Source: Prevotellaceae bacterium
GTDB lineage: Bacteria; Bacteroidota; Bacteroidia; Bacteroidales; UBA932
DNA length: 7,726 nucleotides
NCBI GenBank assembly: GCA_031259935.1
Contig: JAIRKV010000192.1
Span: 1 to 7,726, forward strand
Direction of reading: 5' to 3'
Shown here: positions 1 through 6,978 of the stretch, one piece after another
Position numbering within the stretch: position 1 is the stretch's first letter
Layout of the letters: each line of letters starts with the position of its first letter
Notes under the pieces: generated by a model
Told to the model about the DNA's origin: nothing
The model's database searches: none
The model's input: only the letters and a program-made list of their open reading frames with translations
Made by a program: the position numbers and the translations under genes

Positions 1-144
1 GACATTAAACCCGAATATCTGCAAAATTATCTCCACGAATTTTGTTATAAGTTCAACCGCAGGTATTTTGGTGAACAATTGTTTGACAGACTTTTAATAG
101 CTGCTGTGTCATACAAAAATCAATTTATGTATAATATTAAGTAA
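1..144 (+). pseudogene. IS1595-family (ISXO2-like) transposase, C-terminal fragment
   Basis: Frame 1 is open from the window edge to a TAA at 142-144 and gives 47 residues. It contains LQNYLHEFCYKFNRRYFGEQ followed by LFDRLLIAA. That pattern, a Leu-rich start, an EFCYKFNRR core and then LFDRLL, is the known C-terminal end of ISXO2-like DDE transposases of the IS1595 family. The gene would cut and rejoin DNA at the ends of its insertion sequence. The start and the catalytic acidic residues lie outside the window, so whether the gene is complete cannot be judged. It is entered as a fragment because only the tail is visible. No clear terminal inverted repeat of the element was recognised after the stop codon. 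The family call is from memory of family motifs, not from a search. Confidence 0.75.
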
Positions 145-174
145 TCATAAAAATTATTTAAGCCGCTGCGCTCC

Positions 175-356
175 TTGATTTGCTTATTCGCATTCCATTA
201 GGAATGCGTCGCTCGGTAGAAACGACATCTCTTTGTGCATCACGTGCGGGTTACTGCAGATGACTTGAAAAACCGCCGCTGCTCCGCACGTAACCTTTGT
301 TGCGGTGAAATTCTACCGAGCGATGCATCCCGCAGGGATGCAGGAAACAAATGAAC
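175..356. repeat. Nested inverted repeat, MITE-like palindromic unit
   Basis: Thirteen bases at 209-221 (TCGCTCGGTAGAA) are repeated exactly in inverted orientation at 311-323. Each arm carries its own small hairpin just outside: GCATTCC at 190-196 pairs with GGAATGC at 201-207, and TGCATCCC at 324-331 pairs with GGGATGCA at 335-342. The arms as wholes (190-221 and 311-341) are inverted copies with a few mismatches and one gap, and weaker similarity runs outward to about 175 and 356. Inside, ACGTGCGG at 242-249 pairs with CCGCACGT at 284-291. No open reading frame of note lies within. The structure suggests a non-autonomous repeat mobilised in trans or a large folded RNA/DNA element. The family is not identified. 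Confidence 0.65.
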
Positions 357-431
357 AATAAGGTAATAAGGTTAGCGAATGTGTGTTATCTTTTTCTACT
401 AAGGTTGTTTTGTTTTTGAAATAAGGTTTTG

Positions 432-538
432 TTGTATCGTCATTACGAGCGAAGCAAAGCAATCCAGAAAAAATAAACAGAGAAAAAATGGCAAAAAATC
501 TTCTGGATTGCTTTGCTTCGCTCGTAATGACGATACAA
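432..538. repeat. Perfect 38-bp inverted repeat with 31-bp loop
   Basis: Positions 432-469 and 501-538 are exact reverse complements over 38 bases, separated by 31 AT-rich bases. The arm includes CATTACGAGCGAAGC and ends in AATCCAGAA. Units carrying a GCGAAGCAATCC-type core are dispersed in many bacterial genomes as palindromic intergenic repeats. A short outward continuation is visible (AGGTTTT at 424-430 with AAAACCT at 546-552, after a bulge). No target duplication is evident. A 63-codon frame on the minus strand crosses the unit and merely translates the repeat arms. The unit would fold into a very stable hairpin in either strand's transcript. Confidence 0.85.
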
Positions 539-632
539 GGAAGAAAAAACCTGTGCCTGTTTTGCCGACTTTTAGCTTGTATGTACGCAAAACACGGTAT
601 TTTTATTCGGCAATTTGCATTTATAAATGTTT

Positions 633-669
633 ATAATAAATGATTTCACTACTTTTTAAGGAGCGACTA
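633..669 (-). repeat. 37-bp repeat copy B, inverted relative to 7022-7058
   Basis: Read on the minus strand, this block begins TAGTCGCTC and ends CATTTATTAT. It matches 7022-7058 on the plus strand at 30 of 37 positions with no gaps, by hand alignment. It lies just beyond the pgk terminator, in the direction of pgk transcription. The other copy lies just beyond the tsf terminator. Weaker similarity may continue inward toward 560, in the region matching the start of the IS5-family fragment. It may be a degraded end of the same kind of insertion sequence. Confidence 0.55.
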
Positions 670-681
670 GTTAAGATTAAA

Positions 682-723
682 AAAATAAAAGACCTGCTTT
701 TATTACGGCAAGTCTTTTATTTT
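682..723 (-). terminator. Rho-independent terminator of pgk
   Basis: A 16-bp stem is formed by 682-697 and 708-723 with one mismatch (C694 opposite A711), around a 10-base loop. Read on the minus strand it starts 18 nt after the pgk stop codon and is followed by a run of T. Stem, loop and T-run are those of an intrinsic terminator for pgk. The plus-strand side is also T-rich, but no plus-strand gene precedes it closely. Confidence 0.85.
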
Positions 724-740
724 ATATAGTATAATTTCAA

Positions 741-2000
741 TTATTGGCGTATTGCTTTTATTCCGGGAAGTTCAACTCCTTCCATGTATTCGAGCAAAGC
801 GCCTCCGCCTGTTGATACATAACTTACATCATTTGCCAATCCGAATTTGTTGATGGCGGCAACCGAATCGCCTCCGCCGATTAATGAATATGCGCCTTTC
901 TTTGTGGCTTTTGCAACTATTTTTGCAATAGTTTCGGTACCTTTGGCAAATTTTGAAAATTCAAATACGCCGACAGGTCCGTTCCAAAGGATGGTTTTTG
1001 AGTTCAAAATTACATTTTCCCAAATCGAAATTGTTTTAGGCGAAGCATCCATTCCTTCCCAGCCATCGGGAATATTGTCAATAGGTACAATCAGCACACT
1101 GGCATCATCGCTAAACGAATTACCTGCAACTGTTTCAACTGAAAAATAAATTTTTACGTTTTTTTGTTTTGCATCTTCCAGAATTTCCAGCGCCAAAGGC
1201 ATATATTCATCTTCGCATATGGAATTTCCTATTTTTCCGCCTTGAGCTTTTATAAAAGTAAATCCCATTCCGCCGCCTATAATAAGATTGTTAACACGGT
1301 CTAAAAGACGCTTGATTATTGTAATTTTAGACGAAACTTTTGAGCCGCCGAGAATAGCCGTAAACGGACGTTCGGGCGATTCAAGCACTTTGTCGATGGC
1401 TTTTAATTCTCCTTCCATTACGTATCCGAACATTTTGTCGCCGGCGAAATATTCGGCAATCAGCGCCGTAGAAGCGTGTGCGCGGTGCGCTGTTCCAAAA
1501 GCATCATTGATGTAGCAATCGGCATACGAGGCTAATTTTTTGACAAATTCTTTCTGACTTTCTTTCATTGCTTTTTTTGCGGCTGCCTTTGTTTCGTCGC
1601 TTGCGTCTGCGGCAAGTCCGCGCGGTTTACCTTCTTCTTCGGCATAAAATCGAAGATTTTCGAGCAGCATCACTTCGCCGGGTTTAAGTTCCGATGCCAT
1701 TTTTGCAGCTTTCTCGCCCATGCAGTCGCCGGCAAAGGCAACTTTAACGCCCAAACGATTTTCGATAGCGCCAACAATATGTGAAAGCGAAAATTTATCG
1801 TCATTATTCTTTTTGGGACGTCCCAAATGCGACATTAAAATTACCGAGCCGCCTTTTTCCAGTACTTTTTTGATTGTAGGAATTGCGGCACGAATACGGG
1901 TGTCGTCGGTTACTTCAAATTTTTCGTTCATGGGAACGTTAAAATCAACGCGTATGATTGCGCGCTTACCGCTGAAATTATAGTTGTCAATTGTTTGCAT
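741..2000 (-). CDS. pgk: Phosphoglycerate kinase
   Basis: Pgk reversibly transfers a phosphate from 1,3-bisphosphoglycerate to ADP, giving 3-phosphoglycerate and ATP, in the cytosolic lower half of glycolysis and gluconeogenesis. The 419-residue product has the whole family pattern: RVDFNVP at 17-23, SHLGRP at 57-62, ENLRF at 114-118, INDAFGTAHRAHAST at 164-178, GGSKVSSK at 218-225, GPVGVFEF at 341-348, GGGDS at 375-379 and STGGGA at 396-401. These cover the triose-binding basic patch, the hinge and the nucleotide-binding C-lobe. A Lys/Ala-rich insertion at about 124-150 is typical of Bacteroidetes Pgk and explains the length above the usual ~390-400. The ATG at 2000 matches the family N-terminus. 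No Shine-Dalgarno sequence is present, only A/T-rich DNA. It is a single transcription unit with its own promoter and terminator, divergent from the methyltransferase. No key residue is missing. Confidence 0.98.
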   Translation of the reverse strand: MQTIDNYNFSGKRAIIRVDFNVPMNEKFEVTDDTRIRAAIPTIKKVLEKGGSVILMSHLGRPKKNNDDKFSLSHIVGAIENRLGVKVAFAGDCMGEKAAKMASELKPGEVMLLENLRFYAEEEGKPRGLAADASDETKAAAKKAMKESQKEFVKKLASYADCYINDAFGTAHRAHASTALIAEYFAGDKMFGYVMEGELKAIDKVLESPERPFTAILGGSKVSSKITIIKRLLDRVNNLIIGGGMGFTFIKAQGGKIGNSICEDEYMPLALEILEDAKQKNVKIYFSVETVAGNSFSDDASVLIVPIDNIPDGWEGMDASPKTISIWENVILNSKTILWNGPVGVFEFSKFAKGTETIAKIVAKATKKGAYSLIGGGDSVAAINKFGLANDVSYVSTGGGALLEYMEGVELPGIKAIRQ

Positions 2001-2039
2001 ATCTTATATTTTTAATTTATTTAACATCAAATGGAATTG

Positions 2040-2074
2040 CAAAGATAGCATTAAATTTCCCAATTGCATACAAA
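2040..2074 (-). promoter_or_regulatory. Candidate Bacteroidetes-type promoter of pgk
   Basis: On the minus strand TATCTTTG (2040-2047) matches the Bacteroidetes -7 consensus TAnnTTTG, 39 nt ahead of the pgk ATG. A TTTG (2071-2074) lies upstream with a 23-nt spacer, longer than the usual ~19, so the -33 element is uncertain. The same octamer occurs before rplM. Confidence 0.5.
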
Positions 2075-2218
2075 CGAATAAAATTTGTTTTTGCTGCCAT
2101 TGCTAACATGGTGAACAACCGAAGAATCGAAACGCAGTTCAACAGTTTAATTCGGAATTTATAGAAAAAAATATTATATTTAAAGGTGAAAAATATGATG
2201 CAAAATAATTTTTCTCGC

Positions 2219-2246
2219 TTTGTTAATAAAATTTGGTGTATATTTG
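2219..2246 (+). promoter_or_regulatory. Candidate promoter of the methyltransferase-lgt unit
   Basis: TATATTTG at 2239-2246 fits TAnnTTTG. A TTTG at 2219-2222 precedes it with a 16-nt spacer, shorter than usual. Transcription would start near 2251-2254, which favours the ATG at 2268 over the upstream ones and leaves a very short leader. Confidence 0.45.
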
Positions 2247-2267
2247 AGCCCGAAAATGATTTATGAC

Positions 2268-3164
2268 ATGCAAATTTTAAGTCCCGATAAAAGATGGAAA
2301 GATTACGAACTTATTGACTGTGGCGACTTTGAAAAACTCGAGCGCTTCGGGAAATTCGTTGTGCGCCGCCCCGAACCAAAAGCAGTATGGACAAAATCGC
2401 TTGACAGTGAACAGTGGGAACAATTGGCGGATTCGACATTCAAACAGGGCGCAGGTTTCGGAAAATCGGGAAAAGAAGACAGCGGCACGTGGATAAATAA
2501 ACCGTCGATGCAAGAGCAGTGGACAATCAATTATAAAAACAAAGAATTGGATTTCAAATTACGGCTTGGATTAACATCGTTCAAGCATGTCGGCATTTTC
2601 CCCGAACAGGCTCCAAATTGGGATTATATCTACGAAACAATAAAAAAATTTGATATGGAAAAACCGCGAATTTTGAATTTGTTTGCTTATACGGGCGGAG
2701 CGTCAATAGCGGCAAAACTTGCAGGCGCCGATGTTGTGCATTTGGATTCGGTGAAACAGGTTGTTACATGGGCGCGCGAAAATATGCAAATCAGCAATAT
2801 CGACAATATACGCTGGATAATTGAAGATGCAATGAAGTTTATAAAACGCGAAGCAAAACGCCAAAACCGCTATAATGGAATTATCCTCGACCCGCCTGCT
2901 TACGGACATGGCGCCGACGGTGAAAAATGGAAACTTGATGAAAATATTTTTGAGATGCTTGAGTATTGTAACAAAACGCTCGAACCTGCAAACAGTTTTT
3001 TGCTGCTGAATCTTTATTCAAACGGTTTTTCGGCAATAGTTGCCGATACGCTTGCAAATTCTGTTTTCGGCAACATAAAAGAAAAAACTTTTGGCGAACT
3101 TGTGCTTGAAGACAGATTTGGCAAACGGTTGCCGCTAAGCGTTTTTTCAAGAATAAAATTATGA
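2268..3164 (+). CDS. Class I SAM-dependent methyltransferase (RlmI/COG1092-like)
   Basis: This is probably an RNA methyltransferase; the substrate is not known from the sequence. From the ATG at 2268 it has 298 residues. The N-terminal ~110 residues are an accessory region (DYELIDCGDFEKLERFGKF, then a stretch with RRPEPKAVW). The Rossmann-type domain follows: NLFAYTGGAS at 137-146 (SAM-binding motif I), an acidic strand end HLDS at 158-161, EDA at 186-188, and LDPPAYGHG at 207-215 (motif IV). The motif order and the NLFAYTGG and DPPAYG forms are those of the RlmI-like group of 23S rRNA cytosine methyltransferases. No N-terminal PUA domain is evident, so the name RlmI is not applied. The frame extends upstream to a TTG at 2220 and an ATG at 2256, but a promoter box at 2239-2246 makes 2268 the best start, with 2256 possible. 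It is followed 27 nt later by lgt, probably on the same transcript. Confidence 0.88.
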   Translation: MQILSPDKRWKDYELIDCGDFEKLERFGKFVVRRPEPKAVWTKSLDSEQWEQLADSTFKQGAGFGKSGKEDSGTWINKPSMQEQWTINYKNKELDFKLRLGLTSFKHVGIFPEQAPNWDYIYETIKKFDMEKPRILNLFAYTGGASIAAKLAGADVVHLDSVKQVVTWARENMQISNIDNIRWIIEDAMKFIKREAKRQNRYNGIILDPPAYGHGADGEKWKLDENIFEMLEYCNKTLEPANSFLLLNLYSNGFSAIVADTLANSVFGNIKEKTFGELVLEDRFGKRLPLSVFSRIKL

Positions 3165-3191
3165 ATATTATACAATTAATTATAAAAAATA

Positions 3192-4040
3192 ATGATACAA
3201 TTACTTTCGATAAAATGGAATGTTGACCCTGTAATGTTCAGTCTGGGATCAATTCATATTCGTTATTACAGCATTTGCTGGCTGTTATGTTTTTTTGTGA
3301 GTTATGTTATTTTCAGAAAAATATTCAAAAAAGAAAATCTGAAACGTGAACTTTTAGACAAACTTACAATAAATTACGTCATACCTTTTACTTTCATTGG
3401 TGCGCGACTGGGGCATTGCCTGTTTTATGAAGGCGCTCATTATCTGAAATATCCATGGGAAATAATTTTGCCTTTTCACGATGGCAAATTTACAGGTTAT
3501 GCAGGACTTGCAAGCCACGGAGCAGCGCTTGGCATTTTGTTTGCATTATGGCTTTTTTGCAGAAAATACAGGAAACCGTATATATGGTCGCTCGACAGAA
3601 TTGCAATTGCCGTACCTGTGGCAGGCGCTATTGTACGTTTAGGAAATTTGATGAACTCCGAAGTTTACGGACACGCAACAGACCTTCCGTGGGGATTTGT
3701 TTTTGTGCGAGCAGGCGAAACTGCTCCCGCACATCCTTCGCAAATATATGAAATGCTTGCCTATCTGTTGCTTTTTGCAGTTTTGTATTATCTGTTTTTC
3801 AAAAAAGATTTGGGAATCAAAATGCCGGGTATTATTTTTGGAATATTTTTAATGGGACTTTTTACAGCGCGTTTTTTGATAGAATTTGTAAAAGAAAATC
3901 AGTCTGAATTTGAAGAACAAATGCTGTTGAATATGGGGCAATGGTTGAGTTTGCCATTTATAATTGCAGGCGCAGTAATACTTGTGTACTGTTTACTAAA
4001 CAAGATTCCCGTAAATGATAAATCTGTTAAATCCAAATAA
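3192..4040 (+). CDS. lgt: Phosphatidylglycerol--prolipoprotein diacylglyceryl transferase
   Basis: Lgt moves the diacylglyceryl group of phosphatidylglycerol to the lipobox cysteine of prolipoproteins in the inner membrane, the first step of lipoprotein maturation. The 282-residue product is rich in hydrophobic segments, about seven, at roughly 25-42, 60-80, 104-122, 136-150, 188-203, 211-230 and 250-270. Family signatures are present: FSLGSIHIRYYS at 16-27, GARLGHCLFYE at 70-80, SHGAALG at 108-114 (the conserved His), RLGNLMNSEVYG at 149-160 (corresponding to the E. coli Arg143/Asn146 region), HPSQIYE at 181-187 and RFLIEF at 227-232 (equivalent to the essential Arg239 of E. coli). The ATG at 3192 places FSLGS at the usual distance from the N-terminus. 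There is no Shine-Dalgarno sequence. No terminator was seen after the stop, but rplM has its own promoter. Confidence 0.97.
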   Translation: MIQLLSIKWNVDPVMFSLGSIHIRYYSICWLLCFFVSYVIFRKIFKKENLKRELLDKLTINYVIPFTFIGARLGHCLFYEGAHYLKYPWEIILPFHDGKFTGYAGLASHGAALGILFALWLFCRKYRKPYIWSLDRIAIAVPVAGAIVRLGNLMNSEVYGHATDLPWGFVFVRAGETAPAHPSQIYEMLAYLLLFAVLYYLFFKKDLGIKMPGIIFGIFLMGLFTARFLIEFVKENQSEFEEQMLLNMGQWLSLPFIIAGAVILVYCLLNKIPVNDKSVKSK

Positions 4041-4141
4041 AATTACAATTAAAAATAATGAAATCAGTTTTTTACAAAATAAATTTATTGATTTTAAATC
4101 ATTGGCAATACCGCATAAAAAAAACTTTTTGACAAATAATA

Positions 4142-4171
4142 TTGGTAATTAGAAAAAAACAACTATCTTTG
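4142..4171 (+). promoter_or_regulatory. Bacteroidetes-type promoter of rplM-rpsI
   Basis: TTG at 4142-4144 and TATCTTTG at 4164-4171 are separated by exactly 19 nt, matching the -33/-7 pattern (TTG, then TAnnTTTG) of the primary sigma factor in Bacteroidetes. Transcription would begin near 4176-4179 and give a leader of about 36-40 nt before rplM. This is the clearest promoter in the window and is sufficient to drive rplM-rpsI and possibly rpsB-tsf. Confidence 0.8.
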
Positions 4172-4214
4172 CAGCCCTGAAAAAGGAAAATATATAGGTA
4201 TTAACTGAAATATA

Positions 4215-4670
4215 ATGGACACACTAAGTTACAAAACAGTTTCGGCAAACAAGGCTACAGTACGGAAAGAATGGGTTTTGGTTGACGCAACAGATGTTGT
4301 TTTAGGTCGTCTTGCATCTCGCGTAGCGCTTATACTTCGCGGCAAGACAAAACCTAATTACACGCCTCACGTAGATTGTGGTGATAATGTTGTAATTATT
4401 AATGCAGAAAAAGTGAGACTTACAGGTAAAAAATTGACGGATAAAGTTTATGTTCGTCATACCGGCTATCCCGGCGGGCAAAGATTTACGACCCCAAACG
4501 AATTATTGAAACGTAAACCTCTCGCAGTAGTAGAAGAAGCAATCAGGGGAATGCTTCCGAAAAACAGACTTGGCGCACAACTGTTTCGCAATTTGCATGT
4601 ATATGCAGGCAGCGAACACAAACAGGAAGCGCAAAAGCCCAAACAAATTAATATAAACGAACTTTTATAA
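4215..4670 (+). CDS. rplM: 50S ribosomal protein L13 (uL13)
   Basis: L13 is an early-assembly protein of the large ribosomal subunit that binds 23S rRNA. The 151-residue product shows the family pattern throughout: WVLVDATDVVLGRLAS near the N-terminus, HVDCGDNVVIINAEKVRLTG in the middle, YVRHTGYPGG, and the L13 signature GMLPKNRLGAQLF with NLHVYAGSEH at 112-135. The length is usual for Bacteroidetes. The N-terminal leader MDTLSYKTVSANKATVRKEW is typical of the phylum. The start at 4215 follows the promoter by about 40 nt and has no Shine-Dalgarno sequence. rpsI begins 6 nt after the stop, the near-universal rplM-rpsI pair. Confidence 0.98.
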   Translation: MDTLSYKTVSANKATVRKEWVLVDATDVVLGRLASRVALILRGKTKPNYTPHVDCGDNVVIINAEKVRLTGKKLTDKVYVRHTGYPGGQRFTTPNELLKRKPLAVVEEAIRGMLPKNRLGAQLFRNLHVYAGSEHKQEAQKPKQININELL

Positions 4671-4676
4671 TTAAGA

Positions 4677-5066
4677 ATGGAAGTAATTAACGCACTTGGA
4701 AGAAGAAAATCTGCCATAGCACGTGTTTACATAAGCGCAGGCAAAGGAAACATTACTGTCAACGGTCGCGAATTAAAAAAATACTTTCCATCTGATTTGT
4801 TGCAGTACGTAGTAACACAACCGCTTGTGTTAACGGAAAATGTTGATAAATACGACATTAAAGTTAATCTTATAGGCGGTGGCACAAGAGGTCAGGCAGA
4901 AGCATTGCGCCTGGCTGTTGCACGCGGACTTTGCAAAATAGATGCGGAAGCCAATCGCCACGTGTTGAAAGAACACGGTTTGCTAACTCGCGACTCGCGT
5001 GTTGTAGAACGTAAAAAACCGGGACGCCCCGGAGCACGCAAAAGATTCCAGTTCAGCAAACGTTAG
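4677..5066 (+). CDS. rpsI: 30S ribosomal protein S9 (uS9)
   Basis: S9 lies in the head of the small subunit, and its C-terminal tail reaches the P-site tRNA. The 129-residue product has ALGRRKSAIARVY at 6-18, GGGTRGQAEALRLAVARGL at 67-85, and the basic C-terminal tail KKPGRPGARKRFQFSKR at 113-129, whose terminal Ser-Lys-Arg is the conserved tRNA-contacting end. It starts 6 nt after rplM and is co-transcribed with it. A weak AT-rich stem (5083-5090 with 5100-5107) follows the stop but lacks a T-run, so transcription may continue into rpsB. Confidence 0.98.
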   Translation: MEVINALGRRKSAIARVYISAGKGNITVNGRELKKYFPSDLLQYVVTQPLVLTENVDKYDIKVNLIGGGTRGQAEALRLAVARGLCKIDAEANRHVLKEHGLLTRDSRVVERKKPGRPGARKRFQFSKR

Positions 5067-5306
5067 AATCGGATTGAGTTTTTGATATTAAAATAAAATT
5101 AATATCAGACACAAAAACTATGGCAATGTACAACAGCGGTTTAATTGATAATAAAATAACGGAAACAAAACAGAACGTCAGACAGAAAACAATGCTGCTG
5201 TTGCGAAAAATTGTTTCGATCGAATAAAGTTCGCTACGAAAACAATTGATGAAATGAGTAAACAAAATGTTTAAAAAAGGTTTAAACCAAAAAATTAATT
5301 AAAAAA
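5067..5306 (+). other. rpsI-rpsB intergenic region, possible rpsB leader
   Basis: These 240 nt hold no recognised gene. A 35-codon frame (ATG at 5120, TAA at 5225-5227) is present, but I recognise no homologue and its start has no supporting signal. An imperfect stem-loop is seen at 5209-5247: AATTGTTT (5209-5216) pairs with AAACAATT (5240-5247), continued by CG/CG around a bulge, with an inner CGAA/TTCG helix (5221-5224 with 5230-5233). No TAnnTTTG box was found here. In other bacteria the S2-EF-Ts mRNA leader binds S2 for feedback control, and this region could do the same. That is inference. Confidence 0.35.
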
Positions 5307-6107
5307 ATGTCAAGAACAAATTTTCAAGAATTACTTGATGCAGGTTGCCACTTCGGACACTTAAAAAGAAAATGGAATCCCAAAATGGCGCCATATATAT
5401 TTATGGAAAAAAACGGTATACATATTATCGACCTGCACAAAACAGCAGTAAAAATAGATGAAGCGGCTCATGTACTGAAACAAATAGCCCGTTCGGGTCG
5501 CAAAGTTTTGTTTGTTGCAACAAAAAAACAGGCAAAAGACATTGTATCTGAAAAGGTACAGACAATAGGAATGCCTTATGTTACAGAACGCTGGGCAGGC
5601 GGAATGTTAACCAACTTCCCTACGATTCGCAAGGCAATCAAAAAAATGAACGTTATTGATAAAATGAGTATAGATGGAACATTCGATACATTATCAAAAC
5701 GCGAAAGATTACAGGTTACGCGCCAGCGCGCAAAATTAGAGAAAAACTTAGGTTCGATAGCCGATATGGCACGACTTCCGGCAGCTGTTTTTGTAGTAGA
5801 CATACAAAAAGAAGCAAACGCCGTGAAAGAAGCAAACAGGCTGAATATTCCGGTATTCGCAATAGTTGATACCTGTTGCGATCCTACGCCTGTGGATTAT
5901 GTAATTCCGGCAAACGACGATGCGGCAAAATCAATATCGCTGATAATAAATATTGTTTGCAAAGCAATAAATGAAGGAAACGAAGAACGTAAATCAGAGC
6001 GCGAAAAAGAAGAAACCGACACTATCGCTAAAAAGGAAGTAAACCATAGCGAAATAAAAGAATTTTCAAATAGAAAATTGCGCGCGCGTAAAAATAAAAG
6101 AGATTGA
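5307..6107 (+). CDS. rpsB: 30S ribosomal protein S2 (uS2)
   Basis: S2 joins the small subunit late and is needed for S1 binding where S1 is present. The 266-residue product has the S2 pattern: HFGHLKRKWNPKMAPYIF at 15-32, GIHIIDLHKT at 37-46, VLFVATKKQA at 67-76, ERWAGGMLTNFPTI at 94-107, LEKNLGSIADMARLP and VFVVD around 143-165, and IPVFAIVDTCCDPTPVDYVI, ending the conserved fold near 220. The last 46 residues form a charged tail whose final stretch is strongly basic (RKLRARKNKRD). The start at 5307 agrees with the family N-terminus; upstream is A-rich without a Shine-Dalgarno sequence. tsf follows 31 nt later, the conserved rpsB-tsf pair. Confidence 0.98.
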   Translation: MSRTNFQELLDAGCHFGHLKRKWNPKMAPYIFMEKNGIHIIDLHKTAVKIDEAAHVLKQIARSGRKVLFVATKKQAKDIVSEKVQTIGMPYVTERWAGGMLTNFPTIRKAIKKMNVIDKMSIDGTFDTLSKRERLQVTRQRAKLEKNLGSIADMARLPAAVFVVDIQKEANAVKEANRLNIPVFAIVDTCCDPTPVDYVIPANDDAAKSISLIINIVCKAINEGNEERKSEREKEETDTIAKKEVNHSEIKEFSNRKLRARKNKRD

Positions 6108-6138
6108 TAACAATTAAAAGGTTAAAAATTATAAAGAT

Positions 6139-6963
6139 ATGGAAATTAAAGCAGCAGATGTAGCCAAATTAAGAAAAATGACGGGCGCAGGAATGATGGA
6201 CTGTAAAAATGCACTTGTCGAAGCAAACGGCGATTACGACAGAGCACAGGAAATAATACGGGAAAAAGGTAAACTTGTTGCCGCAAAACGCGCCGACAGA
6301 GAAACTGTTGAAGGAAGCGTAATAGTAAAAATAACAGCCGACAATCGTACAGGTATTATTGTTGGATTAGGCTGTGAAACCGATTTCGTTTCAAAAAATC
6401 AGGAATTTAAGGATATCGCAAACTCAATTGCCGAACTTGCAATCGACAAACTTCCGGCAGATACCGAAGTGTTGAAAACACTAACCATTGGCGATGAAAC
6501 CGTTGACAGTATCATAACTCGGCAAACAGGAAAAACCGGTGAAAAACATCAACTTTGCTATTATGCACAAATAAAAGGCGAATACGTTGCAGGATATATT
6601 CACATGACAGGAAAATTAGCATCAGTAGTTGCATTCAGCAAAATTTTTGATGCTGAAGCAGCAAAAGAAATAGCAATGCAAGTTGCTGCAATGAATCCCG
6701 TTTCGGTTTCGGAACACGACTGTCCTGCGGAAATAAAAGAACGCGAATTAAAAATAGGTCGTGAAAAAGCCATACTGGAAGGTAAACCTGAAAATATTCT
6801 TGACCTTATTGCACAGGGTTATTTAAATAAATTCTACAAAGAATCAACATTATTGAATCAGGCATTTATTAAAGAAGCAAAACAATCGGTAGCCGATTAT
6901 ATTAAATCAGTTGATCCCGAAGTAAAAGTACTTGGATTTATACGTTTTTCGCTAAGCGATTAG
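6139..6963 (+). CDS. tsf: Elongation factor Ts
   Basis: EF-Ts is the guanine-nucleotide exchange factor that releases GDP from EF-Tu. The 274-residue product starts with the UBA-like N-terminal domain (LRKMTGAGMMDCKNAL at 11-26, then the ALVEANGDYDRA turn). The core TDFV motif lies at 81-84, within CETDFVSKN, and contacts the EF-Tu nucleotide site. The remaining dimerisation-type core holds HMTGKLASVVAF and AAKEIAMQVAAMNPVSV, and the end has the expected LGFIRFSLSD form. It lies 31 nt after rpsB and is closed by a strong terminator, so it ends the translation gene group. Confidence 0.98.
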   Translation: MEIKAADVAKLRKMTGAGMMDCKNALVEANGDYDRAQEIIREKGKLVAAKRADRETVEGSVIVKITADNRTGIIVGLGCETDFVSKNQEFKDIANSIAELAIDKLPADTEVLKTLTIGDETVDSIITRQTGKTGEKHQLCYYAQIKGEYVAGYIHMTGKLASVVAFSKIFDAEAAKEIAMQVAAMNPVSVSEHDCPAEIKERELKIGREKAILEGKPENILDLIAQGYLNKFYKESTLLNQAFIKEAKQSVADYIKSVDPEVKVLGFIRFSLSD

Positions 6964-6978
6964 GTTTTTATTTTGATT

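Noticed and set aside
399..590. 63-codon minus-strand frame across the 38-bp palindrome
   Set aside because: It is the translation of both arms of the inverted repeat (a SLRAKQSNP-type then LDCFASLVMT-type string), a common false gene over such repeats.
145..740. CRISPR array or tandem repeat
   Set aside because: The repeats here are inverted pairs, not regularly spaced direct repeats, and no cas gene is present.
847..1983. Plus-strand frames opposite pgk
   Set aside because: They are antisense shadows of a complete, fully conserved pgk and have no recognisable protein features.
2277..3150. Minus-strand and alternative-frame ORFs within the methyltransferase
   Set aside because: They overlap a gene with clear SAM-methyltransferase motifs and show no motifs of their own.
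5053..5265. 70-codon minus-strand frame in the rpsI-rpsB gap
   Set aside because: It overlaps the rpsI end and the leader on the strand opposite to the operon, has no recognised homologue and no start signal.
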